DNA of 15,718 nt from Clostridia bacterium (GTDB lineage Bacteria > Bacillota > Clostridia > Christensenellales > Borkfalkiaceae): positions 1-15,718 of the forward strand of contig JAJPXK010000132.1 in the NCBI GenBank assembly GCA_021205485.1. The letters are read 5' to 3'. The position numbers were made by a program, and so were the translations under genes. Shown in pieces: positions 1-7,428 of this stretch (position 1 is its first letter; each line of letters starts with the position of its first letter). Under the pieces are notes generated by a model. It was not told the DNA's origin, did no database searches, and worked only from the letters and a program-made list of their open reading frames with translations.

Positions 1-62
1 GTTTACTGCTATAATATAATAAAGCGATATGCAAAAATAAGTAAAAATATATCGATAAATTG

Positions 63-114
63 TTTACGATTATTTGCGGCGGTTTATTATATAATTGTTA
101 AGTACTTTAACAAT
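63..114 (+). promoter_or_regulatory. Candidate promoter and operator-like inverted repeat upstream of the NfeD gene
   Basis: A weak sigma-70-like pair is visible: TTTACG at 63-68 and TATTAT at 85-90, with a 16-base spacer. TATAAT at 90-95 is an overlapping alternative -10. Just downstream lies an inverted repeat, ATTGTTAA (94-101) and TTAACAAT (107-114), separated by five bases. It would sit across the transcription start, where a repressor could act, or would fold as a small hairpin early in the leader. There is no T-run after it, so it is not a terminator. The promoter call is inference from spacing and consensus only. Confidence 0.35.
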
Positions 115-145
115 CCGCTTCAGTTATTTTTCAAGGAGGTATTTT

Positions 146-757
146 ATGGTTGAATGGTACAACGCCCTCTCTATATTAGGCAAAGTATACCTGTGGATAG
201 CCGCAGTGGCCACAGCGCTTCTTATTATACAGATAATAATGTTGCTGTTTTCGTCATTCGGCGGAGATCTGGACGTTGACGGCGACGGGGATATAGACGT
301 AGACACCGATTCGGGAGTATCTATATTCACGCTTAAGAGCATTACGGCGTTTTTTGCGGTAGGCTGCTGGGCAGGGCTTTTGACCTGTTCGCTTGTAAGC
401 GACAATTTGCAGTGGATTTCTATCCTTGTGGCTGTTGCCGCGGGCGGCGTGGCGATGATGTCGGTGGCCTTTATTATAAGGGCCATGCTTAAACTGCAGT
501 GCAACGGAGCGGTAGATTACGACAAACTTGTAGGCAGCAAAGCCACGGTTTACGTATCCATTCCCCCCGCGAGGAGCGGCAGAGGCAAAGTAACCCTTAC
601 CACTCAGGGCAAATATATGGAAGTTGACGCCGTAACCGAGGACGAGGCGAGAATAGCCTGCGACCAGGTTGTGGAGATCACTTCTATAGAAAACGAATGC
701 ACAGTGGTAAAAAGAACTTCTGAAACGGCTGAAACCGCCGCGGCAGATAAAACTTAA
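146..757 (+). CDS. NfeD-family membrane protein (YuaF-like flotillin partner)
   Basis: This is a 203-residue membrane protein of the NfeD family, which in many bacteria is encoded next to a flotillin and is thought to help organise or stabilise flotillin assemblies in the membrane. Predicted helices lie at about residues 13-37, 61-84 and 90-114. Between the first two is an Asp-rich loop (residues 41-54, DLDVDGDGDIDVDTD) that looks like a calcium-binding loop and is typical of NfeD2 proteins. Residues about 120-190 match the C-terminal OB-fold-like domain. The ATG at 146 is chosen because AAGGAGG lies at 133-139; an in-frame start at 95 lacks such a site and sits on the presumed promoter. The flotillin gene follows after 18 bases, so the two form an operon. 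Family assignment is firm; any specific role is inferred from the pairing. Confidence 0.88.
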   Translation: MVEWYNALSILGKVYLWIAAVATALLIIQIIMLLFSSFGGDLDVDGDGDIDVDTDSGVSIFTLKSITAFFAVGCWAGLLTCSLVSDNLQWISILVAVAAGGVAMMSVAFIIRAMLKLQCNGAVDYDKLVGSKATVYVSIPPARSGRGKVTLTTQGKYMEVDAVTEDEARIACDQVVEITSIENECTVVKRTSETAETAAADKT

Positions 758-775
758 AAATCAGGAGAATTGAAG

Positions 776-2182
776 ATGAATAATTTACTCGCGTCAACAC
801 CCGTAACCATCGGCATAATACTCGCCGTTGTGGTAATACTCGTGCTGGTTATGCTCATTCTTGTCGTTGTGACAAGGTACAAAAAGTGCCCTTCCGACAA
901 GATTATGGTTATTTACGGCAAGATATCGCCTAATAAAGACGGTACATACCGCTCGGCCAAATGTATTCACGGCGGCGCCGCCTTTATATGGCCCTTCGTA
1001 CAGTCGTATACGTTTTTGGACCTTACCCCCCTTTCTATCTCGGTAGACCTTAAAAGCGCGCTGTCTAAACAGAATATACGTATAGACGTACCCTCGATAT
1101 TCACGGTAGGCATCTCAACCGACCCTACCATTATGCAGAACGCCGCGGAAAGGCTTTTAGGGCTGGACCTTAAACAGATATCCGAACTGGCTAAGGATAT
1201 AATTTTCGGCCAGCTCAGGCTGGTTATCGCCACAATGGAAATTGAGGAGATAAACACCGACAGGGATAAATTCCTTGAAGCCATATCCCGCAACGTAGAG
1301 GGCGAACTTAAAAAGTTAGGTTTAAAACTTATAAACGTCAACATGACGGATATTTCGGACGAAAGCGGATATATCATAGCGTTAGGCAAAGAGGCCGCCG
1401 CAAAGGCCATCAACGACGCAAAAATTTCCGTCGCCGAAGAAAACAAAAAGGGCGCCATAGGCGAAGCCAACGCGATGATGCTTCAGCGTATCAGCGTAGC
1501 CGAAGCAGAAAGCAAGGCGATAGAGGGCGAAAACAAGTCCAAGGCGGAGATCGCGCAGTCCAAGGCCATCCTCAGAGAGAAAGAAGCCGAAGCGATGAAG
1601 CTCGCCGTGACGGCCGAAAACGTACAGGCGGCGAAGTCTAAAGAAGAGAGCTACGCGGCAGAGCAGCAGGCAGAAATCGCCCGCGCGGCCCGCGAAAAGG
1701 CCACAAAGGAAGCTGACGTTATCGTAGCTTCGGAAATAGAAAAGAGAAAGCTTGAAATTCAGGCCGAAGCCGACGCGGAAGCGGCGAGGCGCCGCGCCAA
1801 AGGCGAAGCAGACGCAACGTTCGCCAAGATGGAAGCCGAGGCGAGAGGTGTTTACGAAACCCTCTCAAAACAGGCCGAAGGTATGGATAAACTCGTCAAG
1901 GCCGCAGGCACCCCTCAGGACGCCGCAAACCTTATGATTACCGACAAGCTCGAGGACTTGGTATCGGCTCAGGTGGAGGCTGTAAAGAACCTGAAGATAG
2001 ACAAGATCACCGTCTGGGAAAACGGCGAAGGCAAGGACGGAAAAACGTCTACCGCCAATTTTATTTCGGGACTTTTAAAATCCCTCCCCGCGTTAGAGGA
2101 TCTGTACTCTATGGCAGGGCTTAAAATGCCTAAGATTGTAGCCCCCGAAAAAATCGAGGACGAAAAGAAAGACGAGGAATAA
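776..2182 (+). CDS. Flotillin-like SPFH-domain protein
   Basis: This 468-residue protein is a bacterial flotillin, a membrane scaffold that forms oligomers in lipid microdomains. One membrane anchor (residues 10-33) is followed by an SPFH/PHB domain (about 34-200). A long Ala/Glu/Lys-rich coiled coil comes next (about 203-365), with the repeated EA and AEA pattern typical of flotillins. A C-terminal oligomerisation region (about 366-448) and a charged tail complete the protein. Its length is close to Bacillus FloT (about 509). I chose the ATG at 776 because AGGAG at 763-767 is eight bases upstream. A TTG two codons earlier (770) is in frame but too close to that site. It lies directly downstream of the NfeD gene and is followed by a strong hairpin terminator. 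Nothing indicates a regulatory input other than the shared promoter. Confidence 0.93.
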   Translation: MNNLLASTPVTIGIILAVVVILVLVMLILVVVTRYKKCPSDKIMVIYGKISPNKDGTYRSAKCIHGGAAFIWPFVQSYTFLDLTPLSISVDLKSALSKQNIRIDVPSIFTVGISTDPTIMQNAAERLLGLDLKQISELAKDIIFGQLRLVIATMEIEEINTDRDKFLEAISRNVEGELKKLGLKLINVNMTDISDESGYIIALGKEAAAKAINDAKISVAEENKKGAIGEANAMMLQRISVAEAESKAIEGENKSKAEIAQSKAILREKEAEAMKLAVTAENVQAAKSKEESYAAEQQAEIARAAREKATKEADVIVASEIEKRKLEIQAEADAEAARRRAKGEADATFAKMEAEARGVYETLSKQAEGMDKLVKAAGTPQDAANLMITDKLEDLVSAQVEAVKNLKIDKITVWENGEGKDGKTSTANFISGLLKSLPALEDLYSMAGLKMPKIVAPEKIEDEKKDEE

Positions 2183-2213
2183 TTCAGGCATATTCCCTAT
2201 CCAATCGTCAACT

Positions 2214-2251
2214 CAGCGGCGGATGCGTAACGCATCCGCCGCTGTTAATTT
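2214..2251 (+). terminator. Rho-independent terminator of the NfeD-flotillin operon
   Basis: A perfect 14-bp stem (CAGCGGCGGATGCG at 2214-2227 with CGCATCCGCCGCTG at 2231-2244) encloses a three-base loop. It is followed by TTAATTT. The stem is very strong and the tail is only moderately T-rich. It stands 31 bases after the flotillin stop codon, which is where a terminator is expected. Confidence 0.85.
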
Positions 2252-2289
2252 AAAATAAGGCAATTTTTCTTTTTAATCGGCTATAATGC

Positions 2290-2434
2290 AATTAAGGCTT
2301 CCCCTTGATGGACGAGGTACGCAAGCGACGGATGAGGTGTTTCGTACTGCCCCTCTATGTCATCCTGAGCGTAGCCGAAGGATCCCGCCAGAGCGAAACA
2401 ACGTGTAGCGGCTGGCGACAAGGGGCGTTATTTG
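2290..2434. repeat. Intergenic palindromic repeat region (two dispersed repeat types)
   Basis: This noncoding stretch holds two elements. At about 2293-2340 is a motif beginning AAGGCTTCCCCTTGATGG and ending GACGGATGAGGTG, of the kind scattered between genes in many Clostridia drafts (from memory, not checked). CCCCTTG at 2301-2307 is inverted as CAAGGGG at 2419-2425. At 2358-2384 is a hairpin unit with stem ATCCT/AGGAT that recurs in diverged form at 12627-12653. CGCCAG (2386-2391) and CTGGCG (2412-2417) can form a further short stem. No open reading frame or RNA gene is visible here. Confidence 0.6.
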
Positions 2435-2474
2435 AGTTCTCAGATATCATTTAACCACATTTTTTCAAAATATA

Positions 2475-2503
2475 TAGACAAAACGGATATTTTATGGTAA
2501 AAT
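2475..2503 (+). promoter_or_regulatory. Sigma-70-type promoter of the AraC-family gene
   Basis: TAGACA (2475-2480) and TAAAAT (2498-2503) are separated by exactly 17 bases, and each matches consensus at five of six positions. The predicted start of transcription, seven bases past the -10, falls at about 2510. That is the A of the regulator's ATG. No Shine-Dalgarno sequence lies between the -10 and the ATG. The transcript would therefore be leaderless. Confidence 0.65.
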
Positions 2504-2509
2504 ACGGTT

Positions 2510-3235
2510 ATGAACAATATTATATACGCGGGAAGCGACAAAACAAAAATAACAAGTTATTCCAACACCCGCAAGTACTGGCAGATAATACTGTGCGACG
2601 GCTGCGGCCAAATAGTATGTGGAAAGAAAAAGACCCCCTGCTATGGCGGAACCATCGCAGTTATTCCTCCCCTTACCGACTACAGTCTGGATGGCGCCGA
2701 AGGCAGTATCTACGCCTTCATGGAGCTTTCCGCCCTGCCATTCAAATTTCCGTCGGCGGTAAAAGATGACGAAAATTCTGGCATAGCTCACGCGCTGAAG
2801 CAGGCCGAATACTACTTAAATAAAGGCAACCGCACGGTGTTGAACGCCTTAGGCGACCTTATTACGGGGTACATAATCTCTCAGTCGGGAATAGAGGGCT
2901 ACTCTCCTGTCGTTGAGCTGGTGCGGACGGATATAAACGCAAACATAAGCAATTCTTCCTACGCCTTAGACGGATATATCCGTACTCTGCCGTTAAACTA
3001 CGACTACGTGCGGAAGCTTTTTAAAAGCGAAGTCGGCGTAACTCCGCATGAATACCTTACGGCGGCGAGGATGGAACTTGCGGGCATGCTTATTACAAGC
3101 GGGATAAGCAACACCTACAGCCGCTACAGCGTAGGACAGATAGCCGAAATGTGCGGCTACGCCGAACCACTCTATTTTTCCCGCGTGTTTAAAAAATACT
3201 ACGGAGTCTCCCCCTCCGAATACGGAAAAAAATAA
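2510..3235 (+). CDS. AraC-family transcriptional regulator
   Basis: This 241-residue protein has the AraC/XylS layout. An N-terminal cupin-like sensor half (about 1-80) includes the family-style stretch GGTIAVIPP (46-54). A linker follows, then two C-terminal helix-turn-helix units: the first at about 151-175 (YVRKLFKSEVGVTPHEYL follows it) and the second at about 206-228. The classic signature GYAEPLYFSRVFKKYYGVSP is at 216-235. It is shorter than the usual 280-300 residues, the sensor half being compact. The ATG at 2510 is taken because the protein begins like other family members there. It has no ribosome binding site but a promoter placed to start transcription at the codon itself. The gene is convergent with the pectin-oligosaccharide operon. 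AraC proteins next to LplABC-type importers commonly control them, so it is the likely activator; the ligand is unknown. Confidence 0.87.
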   Translation: MNNIIYAGSDKTKITSYSNTRKYWQIILCDGCGQIVCGKKKTPCYGGTIAVIPPLTDYSLDGAEGSIYAFMELSALPFKFPSAVKDDENSGIAHALKQAEYYLNKGNRTVLNALGDLITGYIISQSGIEGYSPVVELVRTDINANISNSSYALDGYIRTLPLNYDYVRKLFKSEVGVTPHEYLTAARMELAGMLITSGISNTYSRYSVGQIAEMCGYAEPLYFSRVFKKYYGVSPSEYGKK

Positions 3236-3277
3236 ATTGACCCTGTACTATGCCGCAACTAACGGGCATTATGTTAC

Positions 3278-3311
3278 TTAAAAGGCGGACGCTGACGCGC
3301 CCGCCTTTTAA
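3278..3311. terminator. Bidirectional terminator between convergent transcription units
   Basis: TTAAAAGGCGG (3278-3288) pairs with CCGCCTTTTAA (3301-3311), an 11-bp stem. Inside it three more pairs can form after one mismatch. Because the stem base is A/T-rich on both sides, each strand ends in a U-rich arm. It can therefore stop both the AraC gene from the left and the long operon from the right. Confidence 0.8.
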
Positions 3312-3343
3312 TATGAAAAAGAAACATGGAAAGTATGAGCAAT

Positions 3344-4474
3344 TTAAAGCTGTTTGATTTCGGTATACGCCATAACAAACGGGCCAGTGCCCTTGGCATC
3401 GTTTTCTACAACGGGTTCAGAGATATAGTACTCAAAAGTACCGTTGCGGCGGGGATTATTTTCAGGGCCTAAGCCAGCCACAAGGCAGATGCCGCCTAAG
3501 TTGAGCTTGCCGTCGGTCTCGGTGAGGTATTCGCTGCAAATGCCGTTGAATACGCTCTCGCCGATTTTTGCAAACCTTTTATCGACAAAGCCTAAGCGGG
3601 CGCCCTTCATCATCGCGTAAGAGATCATGGCGCTGCCAGAGGTTTCAAGGTAATTGCCTTCCCTTCCGCCCTGGTCAACCACCTGGTAGAACATGTGCTT
3701 GTCCTTGTCTATGTACTGTTCAAGCCCCTCTATCGTGTCCTTGAAAATGTCTATAAGCTGCGATTTAAGCTCGTCCGCCCCCTCAAAATAGGAAATGGCG
3801 TCTACAAGGCCTACGGTATACCAGCCTACCGAACGGAGCCAGAAGCTCTTAGAAAGGCCGGTCTCTTTGTCTGCCCAGAAGGCGGTTTTTGAGTAATCCC
3901 AGCCGTGGTAATAGAGTTTTTTCTCTTTGTCGTACATATTGTCGTACACGCTTTTGAACTGCTTTACGATGTCAGCGTAATTTTTGCCGCCGTTCACTTC
4001 AGTTTCGTAGCGGGTGTAGAACACCTGAGCCATGTAAAGCCCGTCAAGCCATACCTGGTTAGGATAAATGAGTTTGTGCCAGAAGTTGCCGGAACCTGTG
4101 CGGGGCTGGCCCTCTATCTGCTTATGCAAAAGGGAAATGGCCTTGTTGTACTTTTCCTTGCCCGTCTCTTTATGGAGGTCGAAGAGTACCCTGCCTTCGT
4201 TGAGGTTGTCAAGGTTGTAGGTCTCAAGCTCATACCCGCGGATAGAGCCGTCTTCAAATACATAGTAATCGACAAATTTATCTATAAAATCTATGTATTT
4301 TTTGTTGCCCGTCTGCTTGTAGATGGTATAAAGCGAGGTCATCATGCAGCCGTCTATATAGTTCCAGGCGGGCTTTTTGCCGTGCTTTATATTCTCTATG
4401 TTCCATATAGGCGCGTCGGGAGTGGTGTCCTCTATAAGGCGGTCTATATATTTGTCTATAATGCTGTAATCCAT
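3344..4474 (-). CDS. Unsaturated rhamnogalacturonyl/galacturonyl hydrolase, GH105 (YteR-like)
   Basis: This 376-residue enzyme has no signal peptide and should act in the cytoplasm. It resembles Bacillus YteR, which removes the 4,5-unsaturated uronic acid from the non-reducing end of oligosaccharides produced by pectin lyases. The (alpha/alpha)6-barrel family signatures are present: YNLDNLNEGRVLF (86-98, with D89), WLDGLYMAQVF (142-152, with D144 at the position of the YteR catalytic Asp143), YYHGWD (188-193) and RSVGWYTVGLVD (214-225). Length matches YteR (373). The ATG at 4474 has AGGGGGA eight bases upstream. It is the last gene of the operon, 22 bases after the GH28 gene, and is followed by a terminator. 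Related GH88 enzymes act on glycosaminoglycan products, but the GH28 neighbour points to pectin. Confidence 0.9.
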   Translation of the reverse strand: MDYSIIDKYIDRLIEDTTPDAPIWNIENIKHGKKPAWNYIDGCMMTSLYTIYKQTGNKKYIDFIDKFVDYYVFEDGSIRGYELETYNLDNLNEGRVLFDLHKETGKEKYNKAISLLHKQIEGQPRTGSGNFWHKLIYPNQVWLDGLYMAQVFYTRYETEVNGGKNYADIVKQFKSVYDNMYDKEKKLYYHGWDYSKTAFWADKETGLSKSFWLRSVGWYTVGLVDAISYFEGADELKSQLIDIFKDTIEGLEQYIDKDKHMFYQVVDQGGREGNYLETSGSAMISYAMMKGARLGFVDKRFAKIGESVFNGICSEYLTETDGKLNLGGICLVAGLGPENNPRRNGTFEYYISEPVVENDAKGTGPFVMAYTEIKQL

Positions 4475-4496
4475 AATTAATTTCCCCCTTTTGGAA

Positions 4497-6038
4497 TTAC
4501 TTGATAATAAGCTCTCCGCAATTCTTTTCTATAACTGCATCGCCCTCCACGCCAGTGAATGTCACGTTTTTGAGCGTGACCGTCTTTACGTTGTCAATGT
4601 AGATGCCTGCCTTGCAGTAGTCGCTTACAAATTCAAGCATAGCGGGCTTTGCGGGCTGAGCATCCTTTTTAAAGCCGAAATGCACATTTTCCAGCGTAAG
4701 GCTGTCGATAGGCTGTTCCACAAGCCCGTCAAAGTAGGCGCACATGCACTCGCAGTCCTCGCAGTCGATATCCTTGAACAGGAAATCGCCGATGTAGGGC
4801 GTGGTTTCGTCTACGGGAAGCGCCTTGCGCGACCATACAGCCTCGGTATGTCCGTCGGGGTCGCAGAAGTAGTACATATTTACAACCAAAGGCGTAATTA
4901 CGTTTTCCATTTTGATATTTTCAAACTTTACGCCGTCGATTATCGCGTCTTTACCCCTGCCCCTGCGGGTCTTGATGCGGAGGCCCCTGTCGGTGTGGCG
5001 GAAAAGGCACTGGCTGACGGTAAGGTTCTGCACGCCTCCGCTCATCTCGCTGCCTAAAACTATGGCGCCATGGCCGTCCTGGAAGAGGTTATTCCTCAGG
5101 GTATGGTGATTTGCGGGCGTTTTATAGGTCTTGCCCATATAAATTTTGCCCGATTTTATGGCTACGCAGTCGTCGCCTACGCTGAAAGTACAGCCGACTA
5201 TATCCACGTTATCGCAGCTCTCGGGGTCAAGGCCGTCGGTGTTAGGCCCCGTGTAAGGGTTCTGCACCTTTACGTCGTAAAAGCCTAAATTCTGCGAAAA
5301 GAAGGGGTGAAGGTTCCACGCCCCCGAATTTTTGCAGGTAACGCCGTGGAAAACAACGTCTTCGCATTTGTTCAAAAAGACGAGGCGGGGACGGGCAACC
5401 TTCCTGCCCTTAGGCGTAGCCCACCAGGTAGAGTGATCGGCGTTGCCGTTTATGGCGCCTTCGCCCACCACCCTTATATTTTTACACTTAAACGCCGAAA
5501 CAAAGGACTGATGGCAATCAAAGGGGTCGCCCTCCCAGCTCGCCATAATGGTCTCTTTGCCGTCTTCGTCATAGACGCGGGCGGGAATGTAGGGATAATC
5601 CTCCTCCTTTACGCTGCCTAAAAGTTCGGCGTCTTTTGCAAGTTCCAGAGTTATATCGCTTTTCAGTACAATCGGGCGGACGTAGTACGAACCCGCGGGA
5701 ACGTGTACCCTGCCGCCGGCGGGACAACTGTCTATAGCCATCTGAACGTAGTATGTATCGTCAGTCGCGCCGTCGCCCTTTGCGCCAAGTTCTTTTACGT
5801 CTACCACCGCCGTCTCGCTGAGAGTACGGAAAGCAAGCTCGCCTTCCTCGCAGGAAACGGATACCTTATATTCCGTATCGGGGGTAAGATTGTAAACGGA
5901 AAAAACATTGACATCAGACTGAGCCGTCTTTTCGCCGTTTACGTAAATATCGTACCTGCCCGACGGATTGTAAAAGGGGTTTGTGTTGTCAAATTCAAAG
6001 CACGCGGTCGTGCCCGAAACAAAAAGTGTTTTAAGCAT
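4497..6038 (-). CDS. GH28 polygalacturonase, probably an intracellular exo-acting enzyme
   Basis: This 513-residue glycoside hydrolase of family 28 hydrolyses alpha-1,4 galacturonic acid linkages in pectin chains. All core family motifs are present: NTDG (D268), GDDC (D289, D290), GHG (H323) and RIK (R354, K356). They hold the three catalytic aspartates and the substrate-binding Arg/Lys. An N-terminal fibronectin-III-like domain (about 1-75) precedes the right-handed beta-helix, which starts near VKELGAKGDGATDDT. The layout matches exo-type enzymes such as Thermotoga PelB. There is no signal peptide, so it should digest imported oligogalacturonides. The ATG at 6038 is preferred, with GGAG ten bases upstream; a TTG three codons earlier sits against that site. 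The ATG overlaps the end of the preceding gene by eight bases, so translation is probably coupled. Rhamnogalacturonan hydrolysis is an alternative activity. Confidence 0.92.
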   Translation of the reverse strand: MLKTLFVSGTTACFEFDNTNPFYNPSGRYDIYVNGEKTAQSDVNVFSVYNLTPDTEYKVSVSCEEGELAFRTLSETAVVDVKELGAKGDGATDDTYYVQMAIDSCPAGGRVHVPAGSYYVRPIVLKSDITLELAKDAELLGSVKEEDYPYIPARVYDEDGKETIMASWEGDPFDCHQSFVSAFKCKNIRVVGEGAINGNADHSTWWATPKGRKVARPRLVFLNKCEDVVFHGVTCKNSGAWNLHPFFSQNLGFYDVKVQNPYTGPNTDGLDPESCDNVDIVGCTFSVGDDCVAIKSGKIYMGKTYKTPANHHTLRNNLFQDGHGAIVLGSEMSGGVQNLTVSQCLFRHTDRGLRIKTRRGRGKDAIIDGVKFENIKMENVITPLVVNMYYFCDPDGHTEAVWSRKALPVDETTPYIGDFLFKDIDCEDCECMCAYFDGLVEQPIDSLTLENVHFGFKKDAQPAKPAMLEFVSDYCKAGIYIDNVKTVTLKNVTFTGVEGDAVIEKNCGELIIK

Positions 6039-6735
6039 TTTCAGCAATCTCCGTCTTTTTTCTTTTATGTCTCTTTACGAGGAATACGATAAGGTCTTTA
6101 ATACCTATGCAAGCCATATCAACAACAAGATAAAAAACTCCGAAAAGAAGCGGTTCAAGCGACACATTGATATTTAAAAACTCATTAAATGCGTAATAAA
6201 TACCGTTCACGCCAAACATTATCAATATCGCATAAACAATATTCGCAAAAAACGTCCAGAATTTTTTAAACGGGAACGGAAACATCATATAGGGGTTGAA
6301 CTCTTTATCGTCAGACTGGAAGTGCATAAACGCCGCATTGAGCAACACGTCGGTAACAACACCCATAATTATGCCCGTTACAACAAGAAGGTCTGTCGTG
6401 TCAAGATAATAACCGAATCCCCAAACAATGAAGTAACACACGGCGCCGTTCGCCCAGAACTTCCAAAAAATGGCTTTAAGCCATGTAGGCAGGCGGGAAA
6501 GGCCGTCCACACTGTAGGGGTCAAACTCTTTGCCTTTTTTAGACTTCTTCTTTTTGCCACGGTTGTCTACGGGGGCTTGGCCGGTAATCTCTTCAATGTC
6601 CCTTGTTACAGGCGGGGTGTTAGCTACGTCAACTTCGCCCTTTAAGGCGGCGACCAGCTCATCCATCTGCTCGGTTTTTAAATCATAGAAATCTTCTATC
6701 GTAGTTTCTTTAACTTGTTTCTTTTTTTTGCTCAT
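6031..6735 (-). CDS. Uncharacterised four-helix membrane protein with charged N-terminal domain
   Basis: I do not recognise this 234-residue protein. It starts with a lysine cluster (MSKKKKQ). A hydrophilic N-terminal domain of about 85 residues follows, including a second lysine run (KKKKSKK, 61-67). There are then four predicted helices at about 93-110, 113-137, 158-183 and 193-220, and a basic C-terminus (KRHKRKK). By the positive-inside rule both ends face the cytoplasm. No Shine-Dalgarno sequence precedes the ATG at 6735; the upstream 18 bases are A/T-rich. Its last codons overlap the GH28 start. Being placed between transporter genes and the catabolic enzymes, it is co-transcribed with the importer and may be an accessory subunit, but no function can be assigned from sequence. 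Confidence 0.8.
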   Translation of the reverse strand: MSKKKKQVKETTIEDFYDLKTEQMDELVAALKGEVDVANTPPVTRDIEEITGQAPVDNRGKKKKSKKGKEFDPYSVDGLSRLPTWLKAIFWKFWANGAVCYFIVWGFGYYLDTTDLLVVTGIIMGVVTDVLLNAAFMHFQSDDKEFNPYMMFPFPFKKFWTFFANIVYAILIMFGVNGIYYAFNEFLNINVSLEPLLFGVFYLVVDMACIGIKDLIVFLVKRHKRKKTEIAENA

Positions 6736-6751
6736 TTTTTCAAATATAAAT

Positions 6752-6784
6752 TTTCAGCCGACAAACAAATATTGCCGGCTGAAA
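6752..6784 (-). other. Intercistronic hairpin
   Basis: TTTCAGCCG (6752-6760) and CGGCTGAAA (6776-6784) form a perfect 9-bp stem with a 15-base loop, in the 66-base gap between two membrane-protein genes. No U-run follows on the minus strand, so it is unlikely to terminate. It ends 16 bases before the next start codon, which lacks a ribosome binding site. It could serve as a processing or stabilising element. Confidence 0.5.
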
Positions 6785-6801
6785 GGTCCAGATTTTGTAA
6801 A

Positions 6802-7416
6802 TTAATCTTCCTGAATATCAATAGCACCGTCGCTGATATTTCCGGTAGCCGATTCAACTTCCACTTTGGTGTTGATTTTATTGATAAGCTTGGAGTATAC
6901 AGGCAACAGCAGGAATACTACAAGGCAAACGCCTAAAAGTACAATATGCGCTATTGTAAGATTAAGGCTCGAGTCGATATAATCGATATTGCTCGGCGTT
7001 TTTGTCTGTGCGGCGAGGAAATCTTCAACCCTGACATAGTAAACTATGTCGCAAACTATCATAACAACCGTCATAACCACAACAAGCACTAAGAACATAA
7101 TCTTAGGTTTCTGGCGCTTAGGGAACGCGTAGATATGCGATACAAGTACAAGCAGCGACAACAGTACGTTGATAAATACCATAAGGCCGGTCCACTTTAA
7201 GTAAGTGTTCTCGCTCCAGGGATATAACGCCTGAGAATAAGTCGAAAGCCAAATAAAATAGAGTACAGAAGTTATAGCAAACAATACCAAAGGTATATTG
7301 TTAGGCCTGCGCTTTAAGTTAACTATCTTTTTGCGGAACCATTCCTTAGCTTTAGCAGAAAAGGGAGTCTTGGTTTTTTCTTCCGTGGCAGCTACTGCCT
7401 GATTATTTTCTTCCAT
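6802..7416 (-). CDS. Uncharacterised four-helix membrane protein encoded just after the ATPase
   Basis: This 204-residue protein has no recognised family. A charged N-terminal cytoplasmic stretch ends in KRRPNN (35-40). Helices lie at about 40-59, 76-98, 106-127 and 152-174, with a basic cytoplasmic loop PKRQKPK (99-105). An extracellular loop of about 25 residues contains DYIDSS, and the acidic tail ends AIDIQED. The ATG at 7416 is chosen because AAGGAGGG (7430-7423) lies six bases beyond an ATG two codons earlier, which would abut it. That ribosome binding site overlaps the stop codon of the ATPase gene, so the two are translated together. It shares topology and short motifs with the proteins at 9702-9070 and 9073-8510. 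I infer an accessory role in the importer, without direct evidence. Confidence 0.8.
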   Translation of the reverse strand: MEENNQAVAATEEKTKTPFSAKAKEWFRKKIVNLKRRPNNIPLVLFAITSVLYFIWLSTYSQALYPWSENTYLKWTGLMVFINVLLSLLVLVSHIYAFPKRQKPKIMFLVLVVVMTVVMIVCDIVYYVRVEDFLAAQTKTPSNIDYIDSSLNLTIAHIVLLGVCLVVFLLLPVYSKLINKINTKVEVESATGNISDGAIDIQED

Positions 7417-7428
7417 TTTCATCCCTCC

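Noticed and set aside
95..145. Earlier start codon for the NfeD-family gene
   Set aside because: It overlaps the candidate -10 box and inverted repeat and lacks a ribosome binding site, while the ATG at 146 follows AAGGAGG.
2492..2791. Open frames in other phases over the start of the AraC-family gene
   Set aside because: The AraC frame carries the cupin and helix-turn-helix signatures. The others are shadows, and one would begin inside the promoter.
3905..5057. Long plus-strand open frames opposite the GH105 and GH28 genes
   Set aside because: They lie antisense to enzymes with clear catalytic motifs, have no ribosome binding sites and show no family resemblance. They are a by-product of codon bias.
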